From Terebella lapidaria (taxonomy: Eukaryota > Annelida > Polychaeta > Terebellida > Terebellidae): a stretch of DNA of 64,000 nucleotides. The translations under genes and the position numbers were made by a program. Positions 15,201-27,310 of this stretch are shown here, piece by piece. Within the stretch, counting starts at the first letter, position 1. Every line of letters begins with the position of its first letter. The stretch spans positions 21,036,868 through 21,100,867 of the forward strand of contig OX424555.1 in assembly GCA_949152475.1 (NCBI GenBank), written 5' to 3'. The notes under the pieces are model-generated. The model was given only the letters and a program-made list of their open reading frames with translations, was not told where the DNA came from and made no database searches.

Positions 15201-18200
15201 TCATTTCACGAATTACCTGTTGTGTGAAGATGGGAATTTGCACAATACGGTAATGCACAATTATCTGTCATTAATGTATTATCTATTACTCATTGCCCTT
15301 GGCTCTGGTTATTCCAGTTCTGTCTTGAAATGCGCAAATTACCATCTCTGTCAGTACTAGTAATTCCAAGGACGTACCCCGCACCTTATGAATGACTCAT
15401 GCACATGGCAAACAAACCCTGCAACCCAAACGGTTAGCTTTCCTGGGAAGTCTAGAAATGTCACGCGACAGACCACAATGACGAGTCGTACCTTTTGACC
15501 TTAAGAATATCGACATTGAAAAAAAGAGGAATTAGAAACGAAACTGCCGGATCAGTTGCCACAATGAATAGTCCCCGCAAAACATCAGGTAAATGATCTC
15601 CGTAATAGGGAACTGTATCTAGGATTTCACTCACAAGAACTCGACCAGAAGTATTACATTGTCCTGGAGAACATGTATTTCAATCTTCTGATCTTGTGTC
15701 CGTAATAGTTTGATCAGACATCCATCTTAGGATATTCGAGGATGCCTGTAACGAGGGAAAGCCTGAAAGAGCTTGAAGAATACGAAGTAAAATCCACATG
15801 TGAATTCAACACTACTAGTCTTATGTGTACACGTACATGTATGGCGCCTTCGTAGATTCAAACGCTCGTAAAACGGTGCAGAACGATATATTAGTCAAGA
15901 CTATGTACCTACGTGTATATGATTATATCGGTCTATATCGATGCAAAGAACTAGTCTGAAGCAATGTAGCAAGATTATTTTCACTGCCAGTCCAGCCTCA
16001 TGCGTTATACGACATGTTGTTCAAGTTGTTTTATTAAAGCAGTTTCGACAAATATGTTGATGTTATTTCATCCATAATTTTATTCAGAACGTAAATGACA
16101 CGGACATTCATGACGGAATCAGTGTACATTTAAATGTTTCATTAGAATCGATGATAGAAGTCATCAAACGATGAAGTTACTTGCTTCTCAGAACTCAGCC
16201 GCTGTCCATTGCTGCCATTTTTTCACCTCCTATTACCGTATTTTACCGCAAAGGAGAACACGGATCGACGGGTCGTACATGTACAAGTAATTTCAACGAG
16301 ATCAAAAGCAATGCCTGATGAAAGAGTAAGCGCTCTGGAAAATTACGACGTGTCGGTCATTACTGTAAAAATGTGCCGGCATCGCTGAGTTCCTAGATGC
16401 CAGTCACAAGATAACGTTGATGTAATCCTGTTTCAAAGAAGTAAACAGCAATGGAAAAAAATACGTCACCTTAGCACAGAGAGAAAGGTACAAGTATTAA
16501 TTTGGCCTGTTGAATGGAAGGGGTACGGCGAAATGTGTACGGCTTCTTCCGCAGTGTGATCGGGCCAAGCTATTGGCTTTTAGCTTCAGATAGACTTGCA
16601 CAAATTAGATTAAGTCCAGCACAAAAAGTTCTGGTAATGCTGTTATCGGGGGCCCACAAAGCTTTTGTAAACGGCGCACTGCTGACATGATGTGAAACCC
16701 CTTTCTGTATAAATGCGAACGTCGGTCACATGCAAACAGAGTGGAACACTTTTATCCGCAATGAAAACCCACAGTAATGAATTTTACTATTCGTTCCCAC
16801 ATGATTAATTCCTGAACGCTCATGTACACGGGATAAATGATTTGATTATAAAACAAACTGTGTTTGGTAATATCGGACACTGTCATCTATACATAAGAGA
16901 TATAGACTTCACAAAGCATTTCATTAACAAACTATGTACATGTATAGTTCTTGCACACCATGTCAGCATGGTCATTCCGCGCTTTCGTAAGGTGCGATTG
17001 GCGACGTTTCGGTTTCCATAAATTGTTGACTGGCACCATGTGCAGATAAGTTCTTGTCGCACCCAGACCGTTGCCAGTATTGCATATTGCCTCACGTTAG
17101 GAAAATGCACTATTTTGGCCCGGAATTGCGCCCCTGAGATTCCGGCCACATCCCGACATCGGCCACAAAGTGTTCCAACAGACCGAGTCATTGTTAAATA
17201 TTAATCCCGTCGACGTGTTCCATACGGTAGTGTTTCCATTACGGTACAAATCGTCCCTCTGTGAGTCTAATGGCCACCAAATGAATGGACGGGTGTGACG
17301 AAAATAAATAGGCTCCCAAACGCCTGATGGCTTCTGGCATGGAACTGAATGGCAACCCTGGCAGCATCGCTTGTTCTGGTGCCATTGCAAGTGCTCAGAT
17401 CAAACAAAAGTTAACGAGTTCAATGTAACAATTTAGATGTTCACTCCTCTCAATCGAATACCGCTAACATCTCGTAAACGTAATCTGCCGTCATTCCGAG
17501 CTAAATGTAGATGTCAGAATGTTTCTAAACTTCACCTTGTGGGCAGGATAGATTGCATTCTAATATAAACTGCATCGAATTATTTCTATTTTTATGTTGT
17601 TGTAAGTATTTGTATGCATTTTACTCGAAAGGTACATGTACAGTGGGCCCAAGTACCGTACACTGCTCCTTAATACTACTCGTCCACTGAAAACATACCA
17701 TTTAATCCGTCCGCACCATTTTAATCCTTATTCCCGGCCCCTCAGGGCCGGGTATATGTGATTGTCGTTGACCTCACCCTATGTATCTCCTGTCTTCCGA
17801 GTCTCTCGGACGACTCTCTTAGATTCAGCATACATTGGTGTTGGTTTCGCGAATTTGCAATAAAAGCCGATAAATTCCGCTAAACTGATTTAAAAACACT
17901 GCTAATATCACTGTACTAACAATAAGAATTTGAATGACAATGAGAAGTGCTGTTTCAAATTAGTTTTCGGCTGGTATTCGCAAGTGCAATTACCGATTCT
18001 CCTGCCGGTTATTTTGGAACTTCTCATATTTGAACCGCCCCAGATATAATCACTGAGTTATATAACTACGCCAACAAGTAATCACTAAGAATATCTGCTA
18101 TTGCAGCGACAGACAGTGATACATTAGGTGTAAGCATTTCAGAGAATAGTTTAAAATTATCTTTTCGAATTATTACAGTTGCATTAGGCCTGTTAGGCCA

Positions 18201-21200
18201 TTTTTCGTGGGGCGATCAAGCGTGTAGCAAAACAAAACTGAAGCATGAGGAATTTTGTTGCTTCACAAGCGCGATCGCCTTTAATAGCCAAGACCGCCAT
18301 AACGAAGCCGTGACGAATCCGTGCTTTCGACCACGGGTACTTAAAAGCCCGGCAATAGGTATAACCTTTATTCCAGTTTTATATGAGCCCTGCTATGGAA
18401 TTTTGTACATATGCCTAGGGCTTGTGCAGGAACGGTTAGACATGTAACAGCTGTACACATACACTTTAGGCCTATATTCATCAAATCCTGCCGCCTCTAT
18501 GTGAATATTTAAACCTATGGTGATGTTTTGGGGCATATTGGGAATGTGAGATTTTAAACTAGAAGATAGTTTCCAGATTCTTGGGCGACTTATGGAGCAG
18601 GAATTTAGTAGGATGTTTTTAACAGAGCTGCCGACGGCTAGGTCCAAAGACTGGCACTGGCGATCTGGCAAGGATACCGTACATCTAAGTGGACTTGGGG
18701 GAGATAATTTGGCTGAGGGTGTACACGATTTCCTGTTTCATTTACTTTGATGTGACTGATTGTGTGACTTTTTATATGAACTGTACAACTATTGTTGTGA
18801 GTTATTCATATATATGTGTTGATTGTGTATTGAATTCAGTTTTGTGAGTCCATGGGAAACACGTACACATAAAAGGGCCGGGTTTTTTTTCTGCCATGTT
18901 TTCTAAAACATGGCGTTATACTTGTTGGATATAGAGGAAGGCGCAGGATATGAAGCTTGGGCCGTACAGTGTACAAATTGGTGGTAGGTTCAGATCGAAC
19001 GTTTCACTGTGTAACCGATGGCCACCACGGCCGGCATTCACGCTATTGCTTGTGATAACATCACGTCCCCAAGTGTTCGTGATGTGACATAAGCTGCATT
19101 AAGTTGATTGGTTTTCCACCATGTTGCTCTTTTTATAGCCTCGGTGCTGAACCTCACTTGCTAGCCCATGATGTATCGTGTAGGTTTTTATATTGGACTC
19201 TATCTGCATTTAAGCAATCAGCTTCTGAAATTCTGAAGTAGCCAGGTACATGTAACAGCGGAATATTGCACTCTTTAATCCGATTTCCCCCTAACTTCTT
19301 CGTCTTCATACGTGCGGCTGACAGAATCGAGAATTTACAATTATAATACATCGTAAAATTCGAAATTTGTATGCCAAGCCGATACGGACTGTCACCGTTT
19401 TTCAGACTTTAGCCTCACAATCTCTGTACTTTGAGTGGCGTCACGAACGAGGACTGTGCCAATCAGTGAGCCGATTGCGCCCATCTGGTTTTGTGCACGG
19501 CACTGCCTCCGGGACCGTTCAAGGGATTTCAATGACGATAAGCGGATTATTTTCTTAAAAATATTTCGCCAACAACGGCACGGAAAACCCATCAACCGAG
19601 GACACGGAGAACAGTGAGGCGTGCACGATCTAGTGAAATGTCGCGCTTATGCGGCACGTTCGTTTATAGTGTGCGGGAAACATGCACAGTTTATTCTTTA
19701 GGAATATATCGATCGGAAGTACCGAAGACGAATGTACGTTTTAATTGTCTTGAACATATTTCATCTGAATAAGAAGGTGTTCCAATGGGAGACACGACCC
19801 TAGTGATGGATCGGTGTGTCAAAATAGTTATTTACAAAAAAAAGAAGACTTTTTGACGAAAAAAAATCGCAAAACAACTGGTGATATTCCGAGTCTACAT
19901 CTGACAACTGGCCCACATATTCAGTTGCTCGCGAAGGCTGAGAACCAAGACGTTCTATGCCGTTGCTGTATGCGGTGCACGCTTCTGCTTCAGGCTTCGG
20001 ATATTTATGCACTGTTCCTGTCGTTCATTTCACATGCAAGGGATTGGAGATGATCCTTTAAAAGCTCTTCGCCCCTCTAAAACCGTCCCTTTTGTTATTC
20101 AAATTTCTACATTTGGGATGAGAAGCTGATAGAGCCTGGAGATGAGAGATCTAACGAACTGTTGATCCGAGCGACGTGGCTCGTTCCTCTGAATGCCCTG
20201 TGGCTCGGCTTTCAACCCTGACCCCGAGCAGCGAGAATACCACGTCTGTCATTATTAAGTAACAGTGATGAAAATTTTGGCACTGGACGGTGATCCGTCA
20301 TAACTAACTCCTATGCCCCCTACCCTTCCTGGAACATACATCATTCTCAGGTTCTGTCTGAATGAAAGAAAAATCGCTCCCTAAAACGATGTCAGTCTCT
20401 ACTCTCGGTGTCCAAATATAACGGCGTGAGTTCCACAGCTATCCGTCAATTTGGCTGACCGAAATGCAATTTTCATGGCCGAAACATGGCGAGCAACGTG
20501 AGACTTTGTAACGTGACTTTGAGCGGTCTCTGGCTCGGTGGTCTGTTGATTGAGGCGGACAGCCAATAGAACTGAGAAGTAAATACCTCGGCGGAGGGAT
20601 AACACAATTACCGCTGTCGTGATGAGTCTCAGCGACGGTTCCGTGCATGCATTTTGCATAGGAATCGCTCTCAACACGCTCGAGGAATGTCCTGCTAAAT
20701 CCTCCTGAAAACTGAGTAGACAAACAGGGTATCGTCTAACTTACAAACAGTTATTACCATGGTCCTCAGTACAGCGCCACGTACCGCCATCCCACCTCCA
20801 GTACATAAACGCGAGATGCTTTCTAGTACTACCATCAACAGTCTACTGGGGACACAATAAGCCATTTCCCGTCAATTTGTCGATGAAGGTCGCACTTCTG
20901 AGCGTAACCAAAGTGACCACGCTCAGGGTCGCGGTACCATTAGACAAAGGACCTGGGGCTCGTATTGCCTCCGTGTGAGATCTGACAAGTTTATGGACAG
21001 AGAGGGCTCCAAGCTCTACATCGTCTGTATTATTGTCTCCAGTACGGTTATGCACGCAAAGTGACTCGTATAATATTACAGTCAATTATCATGGCTTACT
21101 TTGGCCACTTAGTGGGTGAAAATTGTATGGTTATTGCTCAAGATTTAGTGATAAAATGGATCGTGTGGTTAAACTATATCGTAATACATTGTATATTACA

Positions 21201-24200
21201 AGTACATTTATATCTAGTTACTGGTAGATATCTTGTGACCGTGTCTATAGTGGACGCCAAAACCACCACAACATCCTGAGTGCTAGTGTGTGGATACATG
21301 TACCTGTGCTCTCCGATGAGGAAGTTACAAAATCAACAATCGAAGCTTGTATCGTAGAACGGTGTCTGTGGCCCACTGAATTAACCATATTGGGACACCG
21401 GCCCATTAGAATGGAAATGAAATGACGCCTACTGGAAAGGGAATGAAGGAGCAAACAGAGGAAAGCCACTGGAATTAATTCAGGCAGAATCCTTTGGGCA
21501 AGGGTTCCAATGGGGGTATTTGACCCGAAAACAGGATAGGCAACCGAAGCGACTAGATGAATATGAAACCGAACGCTGTATCCTGCTACAAAGGGCACAT
21601 TCAATTTGGCGTTGTGTTTCAACACCCTGAACCCGTATCGCGGTCATTTGGCCCCGGAGGACAGTAAATGGTGACCAACAAAGCCATACTCTGAATATAG
21701 TCCACCAGACCGTTTGTCCAGGGGCACCTCATGTTGGTGATGAATGACCGAGTGGACTCCATTGTTCATTGTATACAATGGTCAACCTATACAATGTACA
21801 CATGGTATGAGGATTTGCAATTTTAGCACCTTATTTTGAACAACCAAAATTTACATATACACTTGAAATACAAATTACTGTACACAAAATCCATTTCGAC
21901 GGATTATGCAATTCCAAATCTGTGTACAGTTTTATCGTGTGATATGTTCTCCGTGGGCGTCCGAAGACGCATACCTAGTGTCCGGGATTAGCGGTTTATT
22001 GCTCTAGCGCCACGTAACCAATTACGTAGATCGTTGTTTGGCTGTTAGCTTTTATAAGCTTTCACCATGATTGGACTGCCAGAATATCCAGCCAACCTAT
22101 AACTTCGAAATTGAAAAAGAAATCCGTAGATGACATATTGGAAAAGAATCTCAGCGAGGCTTTTACAGCGGTATTTCCCACAACAATCTAATTACAGTAG
22201 CCATTTTCATTGCAGACGGAGTATCCATCTCGTGGAGCCGGGAACGACGTCGTATTGACGTCTGGACGCGCTAGGGCTAACACTTTTCAATTATCAGGCA
22301 TGTCAAGGGTGTAAAGTACGGTAGTTTGTGTGAGGACCAACTACGTTAAAAGCCGAGAACGTCGCACGGCGCTGATCACCTCGGGTCCAACTGTTGGCAC
22401 CGGGACAGATCAGATCGGGCTGAATGGACGGCCAGCTCATGATCATGGTTATTGTGCCCATCTAGCCGTGAGAGGAATTCTCAATGGCAGCTGTTTTGCC
22501 CAACAAAAATTGCCTCATTAGGGAAAGGTTATCTTCTACGTGCAGGAGGGGGCCAGTGGGCACGGCATAGAAAAGACTCAGCACTCCAGTGACACAGGCA
22601 GCCTTGCCACGGGATTAAACTCATCTGCATAAACATTGAGTCAGCGACACATGCCGTCAACTGCCCTAATTTGAATGCATTCAGTCAGGATTTCTGCAAT
22701 CTGCATTAAAGTAATGGGTTTCAATTAACAACATCACACGTGTGCATAAATTTTTCAGAACGTTGCGGTACGAATCCCGACACTCAGATCTCCTCGGCCT
22801 GTCTAGATTCATGCAATGAAATCTATTGTTCGGTGTCATTTCGTAAGAGCATGTAATGCATATACATATAGATCTGGGTATGACATTGTGGCATGTTTGT
22901 GACCAAGAACACGAGATGTTACATCGAAATAATTGACCAACTTTCTATTTTTCAGATTTATGGTAATTTGGCTGTTCGAACCAGGTCGTAAATAATTTAT
23001 TATGCCATATCCCAGTGCGGTATTTTACGACCACGCTGTGTCAGACTGTTATAACCCTGTTACATTATAATTCTTTTGTCTGCATTGCCACATATAGACG
23101 ACAATATTGTATCACATCAAAGGTTTACAACCCTTTGTCTCTACCCCGCGTATTCTTGGTTCATTTCAGGCATCGCGTGTGTCAATATGGAGACACGCAA
23201 CATACTTATTGGCCTGAATAATGAATGGTGACTCCAATGTCTCGACGCTGTCCTGAATGGAGATCTGCACGGGACCTGAGAACGTACCAGGAGCACGGTC
23301 GGAACACCCATGAAACGGCTACTGCACTTCACGCATCATAAAAGCTGTTGCATTGTAAAGTATACTTTGTATCGGAAGTGAGTCACTTTAAAGACCCATA
23401 AAGATCGTAAAGAAGGAAGAACGGGCCATCAATTCAGCGATCCAAAAATCCCTGAGACACAAAAGAATCCCGTGCCACGGACGGACCCGACTCTGTGACG
23501 TGATCATTTCTTGTGCCCCTCCTGACAAAACCACGGAGATATCGACGGGGGAAATTACCTCCGACTTAATAACTCGGGATATCGAGTTTCATCGCTAAAG
23601 CCGACAGAACACTTTATTCGCTAAAAAGCTGCAAGATCCATAATTAATAACTTTAGGGAACTGCTCATCATCGCGCGTATTTCATTTCATTGGGGCGAGC
23701 GTTTTGAGGACATCTCCAGTTTGATACTTGTCCTGTTGTATGCCGACGATGGCCTTTACTGGAATCTAAAGAAATCAACCGAGATCGACCGTCTCTTTGC
23801 GAAAGCGTTCCAGCTTCTTTCCGTGCCGTCTGCGTTATGTTGTGTTGCCCGAGGGAAGTCAACAGCTTAGTCCGCGTGAAGATTGCCGAGTTTCCATATT
23901 AACAGTGAATGCGCGGTAAAGACGTGATCGTTTGGCGACACTTACAGATATATGTGAGTAATTAGAGGCACGTGTGCGAGGACGCCCGGCACTGCCTTTA
24001 TGATATTGGCACTACTCGGAATGAGTTTGGCCTCTATCCATGTGCTAACACACTAGTGCAAGGCACAAAATCTGGCTTGTTAAGAACGTCGTGCAACGCA
24101 GACGTGGGGTCGGCCAAGGACCTAGGCTTAATGCAAAGCTTATTTGTTCTGAACTGCGCTAAATTAACGTGGAAGTAAGGCGTCGATCGTAGTTTGCAGC

Positions 24201-27200
24201 TGGGGCAGAGCTTTCATTAAGAAGGATTCCTGAAATAAATTGGGTGTTCGACAAGACTGCGAGAAACATTGGTCACTCAAGACATGTGCTAAGTGGCCGG
24301 CACTCCTAGAAAATTGTATTGCGACCTCTTTCACGACATTAACGCTAAGCCAGCAGTGTCAACAAAGGTAGTTCACGCGGAGTAATGTCCTTCTTGTCAG
24401 GAGAAGGATTTCAACACTACACAAGTTCACCTACTTTGAACACGAGTCACATAAACATTCCCAAGGCCTCATCTGGAGCGAAGGTTTTGGGTTTTATTGG
24501 TCTTCATGTGTCCTTTATTACACGAAAAACATTACAGTACAATATATTTCAATGCACATATTTTTATTCTTAAGAACAATGCTTAATATACTGAGTAGTA
24601 TGAATCTAGTCCAGCTTTCTTGAGACAACAATTGTCCTTATTTTGCGTCTAGTTCCTATTTATCAAACGAGATAATTGCACCAATTTCCGGCAGCACGTG
24701 CAGCGTATTACGACAGAGATTACAAATGTCCCCTGCAGAGAGACGTCAATGACGTCACGGGTCCGGTGTGCGGAGGACGAGCCGACACTGTCACAGAGCT
24801 TCCACTGTCAGCGGCATCTGTCGCATGACGAATACCCTAATTTATACAGCAGCGCCTCGCGATAACACGACAGAAACCAGCGTTATCAAATTATGTCACT
24901 CTAATTGCTTTCGGAGGCCGTAGCTTGGCGTGCCTATGGACTGGCGAGAAGGGTGATATTGCGACCGGCCAAATGATGGGGATCTATAAGCGGGAATGCT
25001 GTTTATATGAGAGTACTCGCCCTCGGAGAGGTATATTTGTCTTGATAGGAACCGCTGCTACCGGCAGCGCCAGGGACCTGTCCGTGTACTCAGCTGACGT
25101 GCCTGCGGCAATTGCTTTTAGGAACATGCCAATCAAGGTGACTTTTTGCGGGAAAACGACAGCACACGTTCTTTATAAAATCTGACAGGTCCTGCGGTGC
25201 ATGACGGGAAGCTTTTCAAAAAATCCCTGATCGAATTTAAACCCTAAATATCAAGGGGAAATGTTTCGTATGCAGAATCCCGCTAAAGTTATGAACTACT
25301 TATAAAACGAAATAATCTTTTGTGTGTAGTCGGTAGTACTACATGTGTGGAAGAAAAAATCCTCCTTGTTGTCATCAGACGTGTTCTATTCAACAACATG
25401 AACTACACAACAATATACTCGGACTGTGGTCCATACGTGAATACTGTATTATTCTTGGGGCTCTGAGGATCGATGCGTTGGCCGAGTTCTTATTGCACGA
25501 ATAGAACATTATAAGCGTTTGAAATTGTCCGCTGCCGAAAGGACGAGGTGCGATATCGATGAACGCCAGTGTATGACAAGAGACGCGCGTCGGAAGAAGT
25601 CATCTTGCGGCCACAGAGAAGCCGGTTTGGTGGTCCATTCATCCCAGACCCGTCCGGCGTCAGTGTGTCTGATGTGAAGGACAGAACACAGGAGAGGGTC
25701 CGCAACTTGTTCACACCCAATACAACACAGTTGTCAATACATTGGCCTGATATTGCCGAGAGGCCATCCTGTATTCATCCGTTCTCAACACTTGCAGAAT
25801 ATATATTTGGCGGACGCCAGGGTCGAACCGGGATATCCCCCGTCAGTCAGGGACATCAGGGCGGGAAAGGGGTTAGGGAGGGGGCAGCCAATTTCGTTTA
25901 AACCTCGTCCAAATAAGCAAAGATGAAATTACGAAGGCCAGCAAGGGGAGTGTGTTCGCTTCTCTGCCTTGATTATGACTGCGGCCTTGTCGACTGGCAG
26001 TATCCTGTCAGCAAGCCACCAGGGCAAAATGAAATATCATTGTCCAGTTTCACGAGGATAGCTGCCACGACGCGCTTATGGTCAGCAAGAGAGGACTCTC
26101 TCTCTCTCTCTCTCTCTCTCTGTTATGCAAACATTATCATGTCTCATCCCCAGCCAGACATTCTATTACTAGTTCTCGGCCCATCTCAACGAATCTAAAA
26201 TCTAATCTTCAACGTGAAATGGCGCATCCAGAGTCCTATATTCCCATGCTCTAGTCAACAAAAACCCAACCACGGATGGTAAGATCCTATGAACTGTGCA
26301 GAAAAAATATCAAATTGTTACCAAGTCACCATGAGTACCTACTTTCAGAATTTGTACATTGTAGAATAAAATCGTGATATGCCTACGTGTTCAGGTAGTC
26401 CTTTCTGTATTGCTAGTAGTGTTTCCTATCATTTGGAAAATATACGAAAATCAACACGAATATCAAACATCTACATGTATTTATGCATAAGTAATTAAGG
26501 AGAGACTGATCCTAGGCCATCAGCATGTTATTCATCCGAACATCAATAGTTTTACCCCGCGACCCCTCTAATACGGTGCCATTTGGTGATGGAGATTCGC
26601 ACTAATTCATTTTGTGGATCTCTTATGCAACTTGGCGCAGACAGTGCCATCTGTCGTGTCACGTGCTCCACAGATATTGCCCCATGGGGTAATGGCATTT
26701 GCACCGCGTGGCAAGCCATAACTGACCATGGAGGCCACCGCAACCATTGAAATGTGGAGTCGGGGGAAATCGCTCAGTATAAGGAGAGCTAGGGTGGAAT
26801 ACCTCGATGCCTGGACATCAAAGCACGCCACATCTACCAGCTAATTAATTGGATTCTGTACGTGGGTCATCACCTTAGAGTATTTTTTACCCTGTCAGCA
26901 GTGAGCTTTAGGGTTTCTCTGATTCATTCTGCACGCCTATGTCAGATGTGTCACGATGATATCCCGTCAAGTGACGCTTTGATTTTTTTTCGGCGATTTT
27001 AGACAGAACGAAAGGAAAATAATTAGCTTTCGATGAAAAATATCGTTACCATAGTGTCAATCACACATACACGCCCACACAAAAAACTCATTATTCCATA
27101 TATAGTAAAGTGTTCAAGACAACATCTTACAAGCCATAACGGAAATACATTTTCAGTTAACGTCTTCAGCTAGAACTCCACATAAAAAGTCCGCAGTTGG

Positions 27201-27310
27201 TACATGTACATGTATCTACTGGAAGTCTATCACTTGTGCAACTTACCTGTAGTTATTGGGAAGAACAGCATAACACCAGCCATGATGAGGTATAACATAT
27301 TCCTTTTCAT
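82..27310 (-). CDS. Secreted Cys-rich protein, DUF7042-7045-like family (10 exons, 3' end outside window)
   Basis: This spliced gene was built by eye from ten exons: 27247-27310, 14183-14324, 13946-14022, 6920-7108, 4176-4285, 3769-3886, 3256-3493, 2676-2740, 2221-2292 and 82-243. Every junction has GT/AG borders and the phases join correctly, giving 1237 nt (412 codons plus 1 nt). A signal peptide (about residues 1-22) is followed by Cys-rich modules: CRFPEQW-HGIW (25-94), CPFSDAYSF (about 100-155), QCLATWKDGS to LAMSADASCQG (158-232), CQFPEWL to YYQCIRI and NVIEF (about 240-335), and CPFPG (about 365-412). This order of motifs is what I remember for the animal proteins that Pfam splits into DUF7042, 7043, 7044 and 7045. 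Their biochemical role is unknown. The protein should enter the secretory pathway. No C-terminus or membrane anchor can be seen because the gene continues past position 1. Confidence in the exon chain is high; the family name rests on motifs only. Confidence 0.85.
2221..2292 (-). CDS. Exon 9 of DUF7042-7045-like gene
   Basis: Encodes residues 335-358, P-P-N-T-Y-Q-I-D-F-C then Y-E-Y-K-N-I-L-F. The acceptor is TTCTGTAG and the donor GTAAGT. Its 72 nt keep phase 1 on both sides. Confidence 0.83.
2676..2740 (-). CDS. Exon 8 of DUF7042-7045-like gene
   Basis: Encodes residues 313-334, N-S-Y-Y-Q-C-I-R-I followed by D-N-V-I-E-F-S-Q. The acceptor is TTTGCAG and the donor GTAATA. At only 65 nt it would be missed by an ORF search; it is supported by phase and by the family-like C-I-R-I...V-I-E-F pattern. 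Confidence 0.84.
3256..3493 (-). CDS. Exon 7 of DUF7042-7045-like gene (CQFPEWL module)
   Basis: The longest exon in the window, residues 234-312. It begins a second C-x-F-P-x-W module (C-Q-F-P-E-W-L, then W-R-D-L-S-G-R-H-V-Y) and ends in V-T-F-T-S-D-D with a phase-2 split codon that becomes Cys. The acceptor is CTTGCAG and the donor GTGAGA. Confidence 0.86.
3769..3886 (-). CDS. Exon 6 of DUF7042-7045-like gene (LAMSADASCQG motif)
   Basis: Encodes residues 195-233, including L-A-M-S-A-D-A-S-C-Q-G-L, a hallmark stretch of this family. The acceptor is CCTAG and the donor GTACGC. It completes the module begun in exon 5. Confidence 0.86.
4176..4285 (-). CDS. Exon 5 of DUF7042-7045-like gene (CLATWKDGS motif)
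   Basis: Encodes residues 158-194 with Q-C-L-A-T-W-K-D-G-S-D-K-F-L and M-Y-R-C-F, the start of a DUF7042-like module. The acceptor is CCTTGCAG and the donor GTAAGTC, leaving in phase 0. A long open frame extends past the exon on both sides into intron; the splice sites, not that frame, define the exon. Confidence 0.86.
5548..5618 (-). repeat. Dispersed repeat family, copy 1
   Basis: The reverse complement of this stretch aligns with 17651-17732 and, more weakly, with 36989-37075. Shared blocks are CTACTCGTCCACTGAAA, ATACCATTT and AATCCTTATT. Three copies on both strands suggest a mobile-element fragment of unknown type. The ends are not defined. Confidence 0.6.
6920..7108 (-). CDS. Exon 4 of DUF7042-7045-like gene (CPFSDAYSF module)
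   Basis: Encodes residues 95-157 with C-P-F-S-D-A-Y-S-F, C-E-R-P-S-S and F-H-F-R-F-R-H-C in order. This is the second (DUF7043-like) module with its conserved cysteines. The acceptor is AATTTGCAG and the donor GTACGTG. It is separated from exon 3 by a 6.8 kb intron. Confidence 0.87.
7109..13945 (-). other. Intron 3 (6.8 kb)
   Basis: Intron between exons 3 and 4. It contains a pure G run at about 12797-12810 and TACATGTA-type sites, and no gene I can support. Its longest frame (12340-12774, plus) has no recognisable features. Confidence 0.6.
12797..12810 (+). repeat. Poly-G tract
   Basis: An uninterrupted run of about 14 G within intron 3. It is a simple repeat with G-quadruplex potential, and its length is liable to sequencing error. 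Confidence 0.7.
13946..14022 (-). CDS. Exon 3 of DUF7042-7045-like gene
   Basis: Encodes residues 69-94, including C-F-I-C and Q-K-H-P-N-I-I-Q-Y-R-E, the typical end of the first module. The acceptor is CTTTCCAG and the donor GTAAGT. The exon enters in phase 2 and leaves in phase 1, consistent with both neighbours. Confidence 0.85.
14183..14324 (-). CDS. Exon 2 of DUF7042-7045-like gene (CRFPEQW module)
   Basis: Encodes residues 22-68. The acceptor is GTTAACAG and the donor GTAAGT. It carries the motif C-R-F-P-E-Q-W-H-G-I-W at its start and G-S-C-M-E-E further on, which matches the first module (DUF7044-like) of this family. The split codon with exon 1 gives Ala, placing ASHC at the likely signal-peptidase site. 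Confidence 0.85.
17651..17732 (+). repeat. Dispersed repeat family, copy 2
   Basis: Aligns with the reverse complement of 5548-5618 (about 80% by eye) and with 36989-37075. All three share a CCAAGTA or equivalent start, an ACTACT or ACTATT block, ATACCAT and TTTAATCC. Confidence 0.6.
17733..17752 (+). repeat. Short GC hairpin
   Basis: CCCGGCCC, a 4-nt CTCA loop, then GGGCCGGG: a perfect 8-bp stem directly abutting the dispersed repeat copy. It may be the terminal structure of that repeat. No function is shown. Confidence 0.6.
26096..26121 (+). repeat. CT dinucleotide microsatellite
   Basis: About 13 uninterrupted CT units. Simple repeat inside intron 1. Confidence 0.9.
27247..27310 (-). CDS. 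Exon 1 of DUF7042-7045-like gene: signal peptide
   Basis: The ATG lies at 27310-27308. The exon encodes 21 residues (MKRNMLYLIMAGVMLFFPIT, then T) plus one base and ends at a GTAAGT donor. It has a basic start, a hydrophobic core and small residues, as a signal peptide should, and mature protein probably begins near ASHC in exon 2. A TTTGTAG acceptor-like stretch sits two bases upstream of the ATG, so a separate 5' untranslated exon further right is likely. I could not locate it. Confidence 0.82.

Larger units (their letters stand above)
14325..27246 (-). other. Intron 1 (12.9 kb)
   Basis: The first intron of the DUF7042-7045-like gene, between the signal-peptide exon and the first mature-protein exon. 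It contains a dispersed repeat with an adjoining short hairpin (17651-17752), a CT microsatellite (26096-26121) and a 14-bp palindrome CATTGTATACAATG at 21767-21780. I see no nested gene. Large first introns often hold regulatory elements, but nothing here lets me name one. Confidence 0.6.

Noticed and set aside
25825..25845. Second tRNA/SINE head from a GGTTCGACCC box B-like site on the minus strand
   Set aside because: No box A at the right distance.
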